Shown here: positions 10,662 through 22,644 of the stretch, in pieces
How the letters are laid out: every line of letters starts with the position of its first letter
Position numbering within the stretch: position 1 is the first letter of the stretch
Assembly: GCA_013368315.1 (NCBI GenBank)
Contig: JAACJM010000173.1
Span: 109,303-173,302, forward strand
Origin: Tetrapyrgos nigripes
Lineage: Eukaryota > Basidiomycota > Agaricomycetes > Agaricales > Campanellaceae
DNA length: 64,000 nucleotides
Direction: 5' to 3'
The notes under the pieces: generated by a model
Databases searched by the model: none
Told to the model about the DNA's origin: nothing
What the model saw: the letters and a program-made list of their open reading frames with translations, nothing else
Position numbers and translations under genes: made by a program

Positions 10662-12059
10662 TTCATATTCTTTTCTCATACTCAGGCTTTCTTTCCTCGT
10701 TTTCTTTCTTCTCCTTCTTCATTTATGTGTATATTTGTCCTTTCTATTGTGATTCGTCATTTGTTTCACATTTTCTTTCTCCCATTCTCTTGACTTTTTC
10801 ATGTCAGCATTTCATGATTCTTGACACTTCTACAATATCAAGCTCCCAAAAACTGTCCCAAAGCCCTACTAACAACCTCACCACTCTCTGCAACTGCAAC
10901 CATTTCTCCAGCTTTCCTCAGTTCTGACATTGAGGGCTCAGAAACCTCTGTGATCTTTTCCATCACCTTCTGATGTGACACAAACAACCAGAGTACCTGA
11001 AGAATATCCACTGAGTCAATGTATTGCTTGTTTAATTGCTCATTTATACCACAATAGCTACTGTTGGGGCCATGAAGCTGTGATAGCAAGAAGGGTGGTA
11101 CCAAGCACAGGAAAGATATAAGCAATAGTACTGATGATGCTGTTCCTAGAATGAGCTTAGGAGAAGTTAGACGTGTACTTAACTGTCAAGAAGGTGATCA
11201 TACTGAGACCAGATCCAGCTGCAATTGTAGAGTAAAATTGTCAATTTCTGAGGAACTAAACTGGTGAATGGCAATGCTAGGATTACTGCTCACCTGAAGC
11301 TGAATTCAAGTCACCATATACATTGCACTGGTGAAAAAACAGTCTCCCAACCTTTGCTGGCCTGTGATTCAGTGTACAAGGTAGAGGGTAAACAAATGAG
11401 CATATTAAACAATACAGGATGGTTCTCAAAATTTACCAGCCCATAACATGGCTGCTGTAGCCTCCTCAATTGCCAACTCCACAAGGTACAGAGGTAAGCT
11501 TGCATATGGATCAGTATCCAGCCTTGTCCCTGCAGGCCCAGATGGCATTTCAATGTCACCTAAACTTGGAAACTTGGAACTGAGAAACATTTTAAAGATT
11601 GGCATTGAGTCAGTATATTAATGATGAGAATCACCTATGTAGAGGACAGGTATGAACAGTGAACACACCATTCTACATTTGCCAGATAATCTGTAATGCT
11701 ACATTTCAATAATGGGTTACAATCTCTTGTATTTTGCTGAGTAGGAGTTGAAGATAGAGGGTCTGTGTTCATAATGACCCTCCCCCACTATAAAGAGCCT
11801 CAGCAAGCATCAACAATAATGTGAAAGACATGATGTAAATAGGAATCAATATTCAAATCATTGTTCAATGGCTTGAATCCTTCCCAATCCATCCAGAAAG
11901 ACTCAGTCTTGTTTACTCTCAAGTTGATGTCCTCTGCCAACAATGAATTGGCAAAAAGACCAGTTTGTCCATCCACTGTTGCATTGAACCTAGTTGTCTT
12001 GATGTTACAGGTCATAACTTGCAACTTCTTCCACATATACACAGGCAACATTGGTACCT
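10662..12059. other. Interval without recognisable genes
   Basis: Short frames occur on both strands (for example 10838-11125 minus and 11800-12063 minus), but none has recognisable motifs or splice structure. Part of this may be flank or undetected 3' LTR of element B, although no match to that element's 5' end region was seen. Confidence 0.5.
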
Positions 12060-12124
12060 CCACTTAAAAAACGGCGACATCCTCGTTGCTCACTGAAAAA
12101 ACACTTGGCCATCTCACCTAACCT

Positions 12125-13598
12125 TCACTCTTCATCTACGTCAGCCCACTCCATGTCCTTGTCCTTAACCATTTCTGCAAATAGTCGCAACCTCCCAGCA
12201 TGAACCTCACCGTCTAACTGAACCCCTGCCATCGTCTCCAAATGATACGAATTAACATTACGTTCCACTACCCTGTGTGGCACTGACCACATGGGGGCTA
12301 GTTTCCATTCCGTCTTGAAAGTATTAAACAAATCACCTCGTTTCACCTGTACTAGATCCCCTACTTTGAATGCCACTTCTTTCCTCGTTTGCTTTACTAC
12401 TGCTCTATCAAACGCTGCCTTCCTTTTTGAAGCATGTCTGACTGTATTTTCATACCTGTCTGCCCTTTGCTGCTCCACATATGCTGCATGTACGTTTATG
12501 TCATTTTGGGTTATCTCTGTGGTCGCTATCTCGACTGGTGTCTTTGGCATGTTCACTGTGATTCCAAAAAGTAATTCTTTGGGTGAGTATTGGAGGGCTG
12601 GTAATGTTCTGGTGTTGAGAATGTTGACTGCTTCGTCTAGAAACTCTGGCCAATGTTCAGGAATTGAAGTCCAAGACATGTTTTTGAATTGTTTGGATTC
12701 AATACTGATGTCTGGAGCTACTAGTCGTTTCAAGATGTGTAGTAACAACTTGTTAGTGCCTTTGACAAGACCGTTGACCCATGCAGAATATGCCGGTGTG
12801 AACCGTTGTGTTATGCCATGTTCTTGGCAAAACTCAGTGACTTCTTGGTTTGTGAAATGTGATCTGTTGTCTGTCATGAATGTTTCAGGGCACATGTAGA
12901 GGTGACATAGTTCTCACAAGCTCTCCAGTGTGGTTTTGGCTGATCATTTTTTCTTGAATTTAAAGACCCAGACGTGTTGAGAGTAGGAGTCAATGTACAT
13001 GCTGAGCTGATTATAACCCCCCTTCCCTTTAGACATTGACAGGTAATCTCCAGCTAGCAATTCGAAGGGGTGTTGCCGTGTGATAGGTTCCAACAGTGAG
13101 TTCAAATGTGTTGCCCTGAAATTAGCGCACAGTCTGCAACCCTGGATTCCTTCCATGACTGCCCGTCTAACCCTGGGCACCATACCCTGTCCATCAGCGT
13201 CACCTTCACTAAATCTCTACCAAAATGTCCCCCTTTTTCGTCAGCTTCCCTCACCAGCACCACTGCTTCTTTCCATGTAATACACTCTAGCTTGCCCCTC
13301 GCCCTAAAGTTTTTGGAATTTCCTACCCGCCAAAGCTTTCCTTCTTCCTCGTCAATCATGTATCCTTGCGCATGGTGTTTGGCTCCTCTGAAGACTGTAG
13401 CCCTTCTATAGTCTCAATCACCTCTAAGAACATCTTCTCCTCTTTGAACTGCTCCTTCAAAGCTGTATACCTGCTTGTTTCCTCCTGTACCTGGCAAATG
13501 TCGTTTACTAGGCCCCAGCTGATTTCCCAATCTTCCAACACTGTCCACTCACTACTGTCCCCCTCCTCTCTCAGTTTCCCTTCCCACTTCCGTCCGAC
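12125..13598 (-). pseudogene. Element B integrase, with probable loss of the catalytic Glu
   Basis: Pieces in several frames give the H2C2 zinc-binding head (KGGHFGRD ... GCRLCANF), then the core with Asp in ELLAGDYLSM and Asp in FMTDNRSHFTN. The next conserved segment reads VNGLVKGTNKLLL, where family members normally have Glu (VEGTNK), so the DDE triad appears broken to DDK. The C-terminal part (GDLVQVKRGDLF and a basic tail) is intact to the stop at 12125. TGA stops occur near 12947 and 12914. Integrase would insert the cDNA in the nucleus. Confidence 0.8.
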
Positions 13599-13601
13599 TT
13601 A

Positions 13602-14311
13602 GAGCAAATTCAATAAATATACGGACGATCGTTTTTTTTTTTCACGAGGGTCGACCTCAAATGCTCAACGGCACTAGATTGGGGCATCGTTTTGGCCAAG
13701 TCCCGGCTTGCCCACAGGTTACTGTACGCGACAAGTACGCAAACTCGCTGAGCTATAGAACTTGTTCTAGATGTAATCATACTTTATTAGGACTACAATA
13801 TGCACAAGTTGCATAGTGGCTGTAGACTATAGTACTCGAGCTCACATTCTGTTTGTAATACCAACACTGTGCATCTCGAACCTTCTACACTATGTTACTG
13901 TAGGTACAGCACTAAAATAAACTATAGTGGAGTGAGAATCATGGAAAAGTACATCTTGAGCAGATATTGAGGCAAGGCGAGCTGCCTGGGTGCAAAGCCG
14001 GAAGAGGAAATGAAAGGACTATATGAGCCGGTTTGGAGCTGGTTGTATGAAAGGACTTTGGAGAATGGTGGTTTTGAGGGAATAAGATGCAGGCATTAGC
14101 CGTATTGTCTTGGTTTCGGGAAGACGTGCTTTGAGGCCATCTCTTGATTGTACAAGAGGTCGTTGCAAGCGTGTTGGAGATGATGGTGGTACAACTTCAC
14201 GTTTAGGTAATAGAAGCCGGGGCTCGGCCAAAAGCCCACCGATGGAGTGCCTTTGACCTGATCGGATTTTTTTTTTTTTTTTGCGATTCCATATATTTAT
14301 GAAATCTGCTC
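13602..14311. mobile_element. TIR element (about 710 bp) inserted in element B
   Basis: The ends form imperfect inverted repeats: GAGCAAATTCAATAAATATA on the left against GAGCAGATTTCATAAATATA on the reverse-complemented right. Each is bounded by TA (13600-13601 and 14312-14313). T-runs lie just inside both ends. No transposase is visible; a 70-codon frame on the minus strand is unrecognised. It is a MITE-like passenger that splits RNase H from integrase, so it inserted after element B did. Confidence 0.7.
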
Positions 14312-14315
14312 TAAC

Positions 14316-14812
14316 CCATCTGTGACTACGTTTAACTGCCCAGGTATGTGCTGTACATCAATGATGCAATACAACATGATGCCATCTCACCAACGGGCAT
14401 GAGCAGCATTGAGGTCCTTATTGCACAAGATGTCTTGCAATGCTTGGCAGTCGGTTTCAATCTCGACAGGAAAACCCCATATGACATCGGAGAACTTGTC
14501 TAGGCTGAACTTGAGAGCTGCGAATTCTAGTAGGAATGGTTTGTATCATTGCTCAGATGTTGATGTTCGTTTGGAGGTGAATGCGATGGGGAAACACTTT
14601 TCGATTGTAGTACCACCTGCTTTTGTCGTTTTCATCCTTTGTGATAGCACTGCTGCAAATCCTTCCTTGCACCCATCAGACGTGATGATGAAGTTTGATC
14701 CATCCCACTGAGGAGCCTTCACCACCGGTTCAGAAGTGAGGGCTGCCTTCAGTTCTAGGAACGCTTTCGCTTCCTTCTCCCCCCACTTGTCCTTCAATTT
14801 GTGTGCTGCCAT
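14316..14812 (-). pseudogene. Element B RNase H
   Basis: The frame 14546-14812 has NFIITSDGCKEGFAAVLSQR, with the first catalytic Asp in SDG. After a TGA (14546-14548, at an expected Arg in SEQ-RYKPFLLEF) the domain continues through ETDCQALQDIL and a second TGA (ARW-stop-DGI) to HIPGQLNVVTDGL, where the TIR element interrupts. The order matches the RT-linked RNase H of Gypsy elements, which degrades the RNA of the hybrid. Confidence 0.8.
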
Positions 14813-16650
14813 TGCATTCCTCCATGCACTCTTGCCACCTCCCTTGGTATGTTGACCTGCTTTACCAATTCCCTCAACGGTCCTTCTTTCATTGCGTATC
14901 CTTTTATTAGATCCCAGAAGTGTCCTGTCAGCCCTAGGAACAATGCTAGATGTAATGCATCATCTGGGATTGGCCAGTCGACAATGGCCATGAGTTTGGC
15001 TGGGTCTGCGGTTACGCCATCAGTGCTGACTTTGGTATCAGCAAATATGCCTTCAGACACAAAGAATTCCGATTTGGCTGTGGAAAGGGATAGGTTCCAA
15101 TCTCGGACATGCTCGAATATTCTTTTCAGTTTCTCCATCATTTCTTCAAAACTGTTTGCCACTGCTCCACCATCATCGACAAATAACTCGATGGTGCTAT
15201 CCTGCAGTAGGTCATGTAGGTTGTCTGCTGTGAGTGCTGCAAATGTTGATGGTGCTCCAGTGAGACCAAAGGGCATCCATAGGTACCAAAAGTACCCGCG
15301 TCCCTCAACGTAAAATGCTGTGTATAGTCGAGACTTTTCATCCATCTCTACGGCATTGAATCCCGATGTGAAGTCAAAGGATGATAGGTATTTGTGCCCG
15401 CTAAGGGCCTGCTGTTTGGTACACAAATCTCCCTGGGGCATTGGTGCAATCTCTGTATATTTATTGACCTCAGCAAAGTTTTGACAGATCCTCCACTTTT
15501 GAGGTTTGTTGGCATCTTGGGAAGGTGGTAAGGCATCAGTTTGCATAGTGTGGGGTGGTACATCATTGAAGTGAGATGGTAATCCTGCAGCAATGCACTG
15601 CTCATTGACCCAATGTTGTAATTCCTCCAAAGATAGTCCACCCCTTTCGTGGGCTTTCTTCGCTAGTGTAGTTGGCGACACACATTTTACCTGGTCTGGT
15701 TGTACGTGCTTGATAATTCCTGCTGCCAGTAATTCATCCAGCTTCCCATGTAAGAAGTCCTTCTGCAGCAGTGTTAAGCGTTTCTGTCGTACTTTGGTTC
15801 CCATCTTCACCCCTTTATGTATTCTCAGTGTGTGGATTGCACCTTCTACTGCCCGTACTTCACTGACTGATAATGCAAAACAATCCGCGTACTCTGTTAA
15901 CAATCTCTCCACTTCCTTTCATTCCTCTGCTGACAGTTGGTCTCTGATCCTTACCAACTTCAGTATTTCTCGCACCCTGTCTGGATTGAATGCCCCTTCC
16001 ATGCCATCATTCCTGGTGAATACATTTCCGACCTCTGATTCAATGTCCAGCACATCTGGTATCACATTGGCCCCTGGTGAATGGTTCACGGGTTCACTTG
16101 GCTCTACCAGGTAAATTGATTTGTCTGCAGAAGCAGCAGTGGAGACTCCCCTGGAGGGGGGTGCATTACCTCCCCCCAGTGAGCTTGAACGCTTTTGCAA
16201 CTGCTTGAGGTGCCTAATCTTCTTTTTCATGTCTTCTAGTGTTCCCCCATTCTTTTCCCACCTGTACCTGGTTCTACCTAGGCCTTTGCTATGGCTCCTA
16301 CATTCTTTCCAACACTGTTCTCTCTCCTCCTGTCCATTTCTCTTCAACCTTTCTAATAATTCCTTTCGCTGTCATGCATTTTGCTCCCCCAGTGTTTTGA
16401 AGACGTATGAATATGTTGTATTTCACTTCTGATCATGCTGTGGGGTATTGTGAGTGGGTATTGACTTGTTATTATCAACAGATTCCTGATCAACTTCCCT
16501 GTTCCCTGGGATATCTATGTTAATAGATACCCCGTCATCATCACACACATTGCCAACTGGCATAGATTCTGGGGCCTTGTTCTCTTCACTTTGTACGTTC
16601 TCTGCCACCTCCTCCAGGACAGGTGTTACTCGTGGGTCGCCTTGCAACAT
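14794..16650 (-). pseudogene. Element B linker and reverse transcriptase
   Basis: Acidic/Lys-rich linker frames (15919-16650, TGA stops near 16423, 16370 and 15919) lead into an RT of 372 codons (14794-15912). RT blocks are clear: WRICQNFAEVNKYTE, YLSSFDFTSGFNAVEMD with the catalytic Asp, FGLTGAPSTF, and ELFVDDGG, in which FVDD is the catalytic box. The following frame is shifted by one base into RNase H. RT itself has few lesions, in contrast to Gag. Confidence 0.85.
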
Positions 16651-17213
16651 GATACTTCACATTCCTTTGCCACATTCTCATCCTCAACTTCTTCTAATGT
16701 TACTGCCATTATCTTCTTTTTTGGCGTAATCTTCTTTCCTAATCCATCGTTGAAGATTGTTCTCGATTCCTTGCTGACTTTGATTCGGATTGTGTCGCCT
16801 TCATATTTGTGGTTTGCTTTGAAGTGTTTCAGGAGTGGTTTCCCGAACAGCAAGTTCCAGCTCTCTTGGCTGTCAAACACCTCACACGTTCCTTCTACTT
16901 CCAATCCTTTGACCTGGACTATCCCTGTCCAACTCACTTTTGATTGTATTGAGTGACCATCCGCCATACACATGACCTTCGTTGATTTGCCCCAGCCTCC
17001 TATACACTTTTTGAGGTTTTCATACACTTCAGTGTCCATGCAGGCTGCCATGGCTCCATCATCGACTAGCACTGATACTCGCACTATTTTGTTATTCTTG
17101 TCCACCAATTCAACTGACGTGGTGAATGGTTTGCAGGTACGGCTTAGAACACTTTTAATGGTATGCACGTTAATAATATCATTTGCAGATATACATTCAT
17201 GATTATCATCCAA
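16626..17213 (-). pseudogene. Element B retropepsin-like aspartic protease
   Basis: 195 codons with the motif VSVLVDDGAMAACMD. DDGA occupies the place of the usual DSGA/DTGA active site, and the C-terminal flap-side motif LLFGKPLLKHF matches retroviral-type proteases of fungal Gypsy elements. The Ser/Thr next to the catalytic Asp is Asp here, which is atypical and could be a mutation or a lineage trait. The frame differs from Gag (shift near 17225) and from the following linker (shift near 16640). Confidence 0.75.
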
Positions 17214-17413
17214 GAAATTGTCTGAGACCCGGGTTCTGCTGACCCTTCCCCTTCTCCCTGTTGGTACCCAGCAAACAAGTCTTCTTCTTCCACTAAATTC
17301 ACCCTGACTGCATTAACTCAACCCAATTCCTTCTGCACAAAAGCCCTGAAGTTTCCCTCCAACTTTCTGATTCTGGACTCTGATGTACACTGGTTCATGT
17401 TTCCATCAGCATC

Positions 17414-18736
17414 TCAGCCATGCCATTTCTTTCCACAGGTGAAGCATTCGCCGGAGCCTGGCTTCAGCATTCCTGGCTGGTAGGGAAATGACGTGTGTTT
17501 GTTGAAGATAGGGTTGTTACTGTGTTGGTCACGGAACTGGATTACGTCGTTTTTCCAATCTGCTATACCTGCATCTGTGTTGGGGTGTTGGATGTATGCA
17601 TTGATGCTGGTTTGTAACGTGGCTTTCTGTATTTCTGTTAGGTTACTCACATGTGGTGGTCATCTAATGGCAGCTCCACGACTTGGCATTGGTGGTGGGC
17701 TTGTGATCTGGGTGTTGGCGAATGCACGTGCTAGCGGCTTGCTAGGCGTTTCTGGCATTGGGGGAATTCACATGTTCTTCCGTCCTTCCTCTAATTTCTG
17801 CAACCTCTCCTGTTCTTCTCTTGCATCCTTCAACTCCTGTGGGTCCACGTTCTTAATTGTGTTGGTGAAATCCTTCCAGGCTTTGTTTTCCTTGGGGACT
17901 TTCTTCCTGAACACTTTCGGCAGGTGTTCCCATACTGCCCTGATATCTGATGACCCGTCTGCAATCTCAGCGGCCTTCGCAACCTCCATTAGTCGGCATG
18001 CGAACCACTGGTGAGTCCATTGTTGATCCTCATCTTTTGTCCCTAATTCCTTCAACGTGATCCTCATGGCCAGCAGTTCGTCTACATGGTCTGAGACTGT
18101 CGGTTCAGCTATATTGGGTGGTGGGAACTCCTTTAGAAATTCAGTTTGGAACTTCCTCCAGTCTTCCTTTGTTTCCTGCCCCAATCCTTTGTACCATTTG
18201 TCAACTCGGCTTCCTGCTTTGAAGAGCAGGTTGATGCTGCTTCCCATTTTGGCTGGTGCGATGTTGATCTGCCTCATGTACATCTCGGCTTTTCTTAGGA
18301 AGTCTAGGGGGTTTGTCTTCTCCTTCAATCCTCCTGCAAAATCTGGGGCTGCCATTATCGGAAAGTTGGATCTAGGTTTCAGTACTGGTGACGGAGAATT
18401 ATTACGAGACGGGATATGCGATGGTGGTTCTGATGGGTTTACTAGTATTCCACATGCCCTAGCAATGCGTTCAACCCAAGTTTCTGTTTGGTGTACGAGT
18501 TGCTCTGTTTCTCATACTTGTGGTGGCGATGTTGGCGGTGTAAAGTTTTCTAGTTCTGGGACTGCACTAGATCGGATTGAATCGCTGATAGACAATTCTG
18601 TGAGTGATGATTCTGTTGTGAGCATTTCTGAGACTGCAGGTGCGGTGGTTGATGCTGTGGGTACGGTGGCTGATACTGTGGGTACGGTGTTCGTCACTAT
18701 AAAATGCCCTCTGCTGTTGCAAGGTTTGTTTTTCAC
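17414..18736 (-). pseudogene. Element B Gag with partial zinc knuckle
   Basis: The frame starts MKNKPCNSRG at 18736. It reads through TGA codons at 18512-18514, 17768-17770 and 17660-17662 into a retrotransposon Gag domain. The best-preserved part is 17768-18355, rich in Trp and Lys (WYKGLGQETKEDWRKFQ), typical of Ty3/Gypsy capsid. A knuckle start C-x2-C-x4-H (CFTCGKKWHG) is followed at once by TGA (17414-17416), where Arg would fit. Capsid assembly is the inferred original role. Confidence 0.8.
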
Positions 18737-18800
18737 AATTTTGTTGTGTTTTCGGTGTTACTTTATGGTTCTTTGTGATTTTGTATGCACTGTGTCATGG

Positions 18801-18826
18801 GGTTTCGAATCTCGCTCTCGTCACCA
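18801..18826 (-). promoter_or_regulatory. Primer-binding site of element B (tRNA 3'-end complement)
   Basis: The plus-strand sequence reads like the last 26 nt of a tRNA: a T-loop box GGTTTCGAATC, an acceptor strand, and a terminal CCA at 18824-18826. On the element's own strand this is TGGTGACGAGAGCGAGATTC and onward, the expected place where a host tRNA primes minus-strand cDNA just inside the 5' LTR. There is no D-arm or anticodon arm upstream, so it is not a tRNA gene. The tRNA isotype was not determined. Confidence 0.65.
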
Positions 18827-19314
18827 AGATGGAGTAGGCTGTGATGAGATAGACAACGAACTGGAATGGATAATGATGATCTGAACTACTTGTGCTACAG
18901 GCCATGCTGTCCCTAAAGGTATTGACAAACAACTACAAACAAGACTCGAACTTGACACACTCCCCTACTCCAACGCAAGCTCTCGTCAACTCTCTGAGTC
19001 AGCAAAACCTATCCTCTGGCCCACCATTACCAGCGATCATTTTGTACGTATAAGTAGTGTAAGGCATCTCCTCTGGACTCGGCCTGTGAGGAAAGAAGCC
19101 AGCAAGCCTCGACATGACCGGCAAGTGACATTAACATGGCCGAAAATTTTTGTATGTCAAATGCCTTGCTTCTGTCATGCAAATAGCGAGATTGATATCA
19201 CTTGAGTATGAAAAGCCAGGCCAAGATGTGCAAGCACTACACAATTTGTCTACCTAAACTCGCAGCCTTTCTTCCTTCTTCACACTCACCAAGGAACAGG
19301 AACTCTCAGACGTC
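18827..19314. other. Probable truncated 5' LTR of element B and upstream region of the SDR pseudogene
   Basis: From 18827 the sequence should be the 5' LTR of element B, but no second copy exists to set its limit. From about 19200 it is the former promoter of the SDR pseudogene; it shares no long similarity with the promoter of the second copy at 49.3 kb. Confidence 0.4.
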
Positions 19315-19663
19315 ATGGGCTCAACACTATCCCTTCTCAGAGAATCTTTTCCCCCCAAACCCAAATGGACTACAAATGACATTCCCGACTTGACTGGAAA
19401 AGTCATGATCGTCACTGGAGCAAATACAGGTATAGGTAAAGACACAGTCAAGGTATGTCTGTATCAACTTTGCCCCATCATCACTGTCACGATATTGCAT
19501 CGTTGATTCATTCTACTTGTGTAGGCCTTACTGGAACACAATGCAAAGGTATATCTGGGTGCTAGGAGTCAAGCCAAAGCCAAAGCTGCAATTGAGGATT
19601 TGCAACAGAAGACTGGTAAAGAAGCTATTTGACTGAAGTTGGATTTGGCAGACTTGAAGTTCT

Positions 19664-20045
19664 TCATCTTGGCCTTAAGATTACCCTGATATAGAAAAAA
19701 TTAAGAGGAAGTAAAAATTCAGAGAGTAGTAGGCAAAATACAGCGTACTCTACCTAGACTCATTGGATACAAATGCCTCGCAACACCTCTGCACCAACGC
19801 AATTGCATCCCTTGATGCAGTACCCATTGAATCAATTTGGAGGTAAGTTCATTCTTAGTATTGTTGTCTTTCTTTGCTCAAACTACTTTTTTGTAGGTTT
19901 TTCAGTTGGGCCCAAAAGTTTGTGGATGCCTATGGTAAGGGTCTCAATGGAAGGCAAGTTACTTGGGCTGTGAGAAAGTATAGAGGTCATAGGATTCTTC
20001 TAGCCAGCTTAATGGAAGATATGGAGACGGATAATGTGCAATAGA
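19664..20045 (+). mobile_element. Left part of an older unidentified insertion in the SDR pseudogene
   Basis: SDR homology stops at about 19663. A 23-codon frame starting MPRNTSAPTQ, a GT-AG intron-like gap (about 19834-19897), and a continuation reading FSWAQKFVDAYGKGLNGRQV follow, before the Gypsy C target site. The right part of the same insertion is at 27925-28190. I do not recognise the family and found no terminal repeats. Confidence 0.45.
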
Positions 20046-20050
20046 GTGAT

Positions 20051-20561
20051 TGTCATGAATCACTCCCCGCCTATTCATTTCCTTTCTATTCTTTTCCCTT
20101 TACTACCTATTTCCCACTCTATTTACTTTTAACTCCATAAACACCAATCATTTCCCATCATTGTCTATAGTTACCATCTCTACAGATCTATGACTCACAC
20201 CCTTATCTCCTCCGCTTTCTATCTCCATGGACATTCCCACTGTCAATCATTCTTTATGATCCAGTACCTTCATCTATCCATATTTGACTTATTGTTCTCT
20301 TGCCTTTGACATCTCCACACGATACTGTCTATTATTACCTACTTCTTCCCATCTGTTCTCATATCACTTATATACCTACTATCCTTGTAACCTATTCCTT
20401 AGTTCGTTCGCTTCGTCTCCACTCCGTACTATTACTACGCAGTGTAGAGCCTAGTCAGCTTACCACCATCTCTCTCTCTCTCTCTCTCAATCTATTCTTT
20501 GTAACTGGCTCTCGTATTATGTGACTTGGGTGGTTAATTGAGTGTATCGACAACCTTGACA
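20051..20561 (+). repeat. 5' LTR of element C (511 bp)
   Basis: Pairs with 27407-27919 with ten substitutions and one 2-bp indel by my alignment. Contains a CT microsatellite near 20470. Six of the ten substitutions are CpG in the 3' LTR and TpG or CpA here. Confidence 0.97.
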
Positions 20562-21129
20562 CTTGAACGAACTCCCATACACCCACCTCACTAAAATTGA
20601 GTCTTTCCCTTGACTACCTCGTCTATCACTATTTCTCAAAACAATCCTCTTTTTCCACAAATACGTTCGAGAGCACTCTGCGTATTTGTTACAACAACTG
20701 TTTCCCCTTTTCGTAAACTCTTCTCACCCTGTCTACCCCATTCTCCCAAATTTGCTTTGAACCTGCTGTAACCCCTTCTGACTACGAACGAGTTCCATTT
20801 CCCCTTCCTCTCGACATATTACACACCAAATACTGGGTCTCCCATGGAAGAAACATATGAGCGAATCCTTGGAGTTTCGACCAACACTTCATCTGCATGA
20901 GACGTTGGGTGTGGAAACTTATCTCAGGTTACGTAGTCCTCTCGACATTTTCATACATAACAGTGAAAGAGGACTTCAATACAGGAGAAACCGTGGTTCA
21001 GATTAGAGGGCCTCTATTCCTCAGAGAACACATCGACTACTCTCCATCATCACCCTTCCCCGATTACGGGCTATCTTCCTCCTTTATCCTAGGACCCAAT
21101 TACCTGGCTTAAAGAAGAACCAGTATATG

Positions 21130-22644
21130 ACAAGTCGACGATCCGCATCTGCAGACCCGAACCTCCATTGCGCCGATCGACCACACGTATTCCACCCCTT
21201 ATCATTCTGAGACGCCGCCTACTTCGTCGAAAACGGTAATGATCCTTGGATTCCATGCACTGTACAACTGTGCCTCAACAGATATAACACTCATCGACTT
21301 ACTGCCGAAGAGATCCTGAGTGGGCTACACGTCGTAACCCAACTCCAAGAACTTGCAATTTGAAACGCACATCCAAAACCTAATCCCGATACCAAATCGG
21401 AACAAGGAACCTCTACACCTGCCAACCAGCCTTCCAAATCTAACCCAGCACCAGAAATACCTTCCAATGACCCGCCAGAACCAGACAGCCCCACTTCTCC
21501 CCCTTCTTCTCCCACCATTCCGTCTGCCAAAGGACCATCCGTAGCCCCTTGTCGTCCTCCTACACCTCCTTCCCCAAATCCATCAGATCCAAACGACTCA
21601 ATCATGGCTGATACACCTCCTATCGGGTCGAATGGTACTTCCGAACGAGGAAGAAAACCTGATGCCTTCAATGGGGAACGCAGCAAGGCAAAACGATGGC
21701 TGGCCTTGTTTAACAACTATCTGCGCATGAATAAAAGCAAGTACCCTACTGAGGAAAGTCAGGTCTCGTTATTTCTATCATTCTTTACAGGAGAAAAAGG
21801 AGGAGACTGGGCAACGCAGCAATTAACAGAATGAGACGAAAATGAGGAAGATGAAGAATTGGAGAACACGCCAGAGAAACGTAGATGGATAACTCTGAAA
21901 CAGATACGTGATAGGTTCAAGAGGGACTTCAAAGCTCTCGCCTCAGAAGATGTGGCCAGAACAAAGATCAAGTTTGCTAGGATGAAAGGAACGGATATCA
22001 GCAGCTATAACAGCATCTTCAATACATACAGAGAGGAATCCGACTTCAGAGAAACAGCGCTGTTGGAATTCTATCAGGATGGATTACCACCTAAACTCTG
22101 AGAGGCAGTCGGAAGAACATATCCAAAGTGGGATGACTTCGAGGAATATAAGGAAAGGGCAGTAGAACTTCACTTAGAATGGTTGAAAGAACGGGAAAGA
22201 CAAGGACGCTGGAAAACTCCTTCAACGATGAAGAGTAATCCAGGTCCGTCTCAGGGGAGAACAGTAGCAAGCGTAAATGTGCTTATGGGACCAGGTGCTA
22301 ACTCGTCTTTCATTCCGTTACCCAAGCTGACACCTGATGAAAGGGACCGACTCTGAAAACTAGGAGCATGTTTCGCATGTAGACAAACTGGACATATGAG
22401 CAACGAGTGTCCAACATTTCCAAAACCATCATCTCAAAACACCCCCCGAACTTTCTCTCCTCGTGCTGTTCAAACAGCCAAAATCGCATCTTCACCACCA
22501 GTAACGGTAGCTCAGACATCTTCATCTCGAGACATGATCAAGGATATTTCCGACATGGTTAACAGGGTTAAAGGATTAGAAGGGGAAGAAAAGGAACAAG
22601 CAGCCGTCTATTTAAAGGACGTTATGTCCAAATTGGATTTTTGA
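21130..22644 (+). pseudogene. Element C Gag with CCHC knuckle, several TGA stops
   Basis: The longest clean segment starts at 21604, but the same frame continues upstream through a Pro/Ser-rich stretch and TGA codons at 21361 and 21208 (AYFVENGNDPWIP), so Gag probably starts farther 5'. The capsid segment includes PDAFNGERSKAKRWLALFNN. More TGA codons at 21832, 22099 and 22354 break it. A canonical knuckle CFACRQTGHMSNEC (C-x2-C-x4-H-x4-C) lies at 22372-22413. The Gag stop TGA (22642-22644) directly overlaps the start of the pol frame, which is -1 relative to Gag. Confidence 0.85.

Larger units (their letters stand above)
12060..18826 (-). mobile_element. Ty3/Gypsy retrotransposon B, decayed, interrupted by a TIR element
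   Basis: On the minus strand, Gag (18736 downwards), protease, linker, RT, RNase H and integrase follow in Ty3/Gypsy order. A tRNA-complementary primer-binding site lies at 18801-18826. The coding frame is broken by many in-frame stops, all TGA where I could check them (for example 18512, 17768, 17660, 17414 and 17318), and by frameshifts near 17225 and 16640. A 710-bp TIR element sits between RNase H and integrase. Neither LTR could be bounded: comparison of the two ends gave no match, so at least one LTR is truncated. Confidence 0.85.

Noticed and set aside
12291..12899. Plus-strand ORF of 202 codons
   Set aside because: Antisense shadow of the element B integrase, which has DDE-type and C-terminal motifs on the minus strand.
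18801..18826. tRNA gene
   Set aside because: Only the T-loop and acceptor end with CCA are present; no D-arm, anticodon arm or 5' acceptor strand upstream, and fungal tRNA genes do not encode CCA. It fits a retrotransposon primer-binding site.
20800..21112. Independent small gene (71-codon ORF at 20897) in the leader of element C
   Set aside because: It lies between the 5' LTR and Gag, has no motif, and the upstream extension of the Gag frame competes with it.
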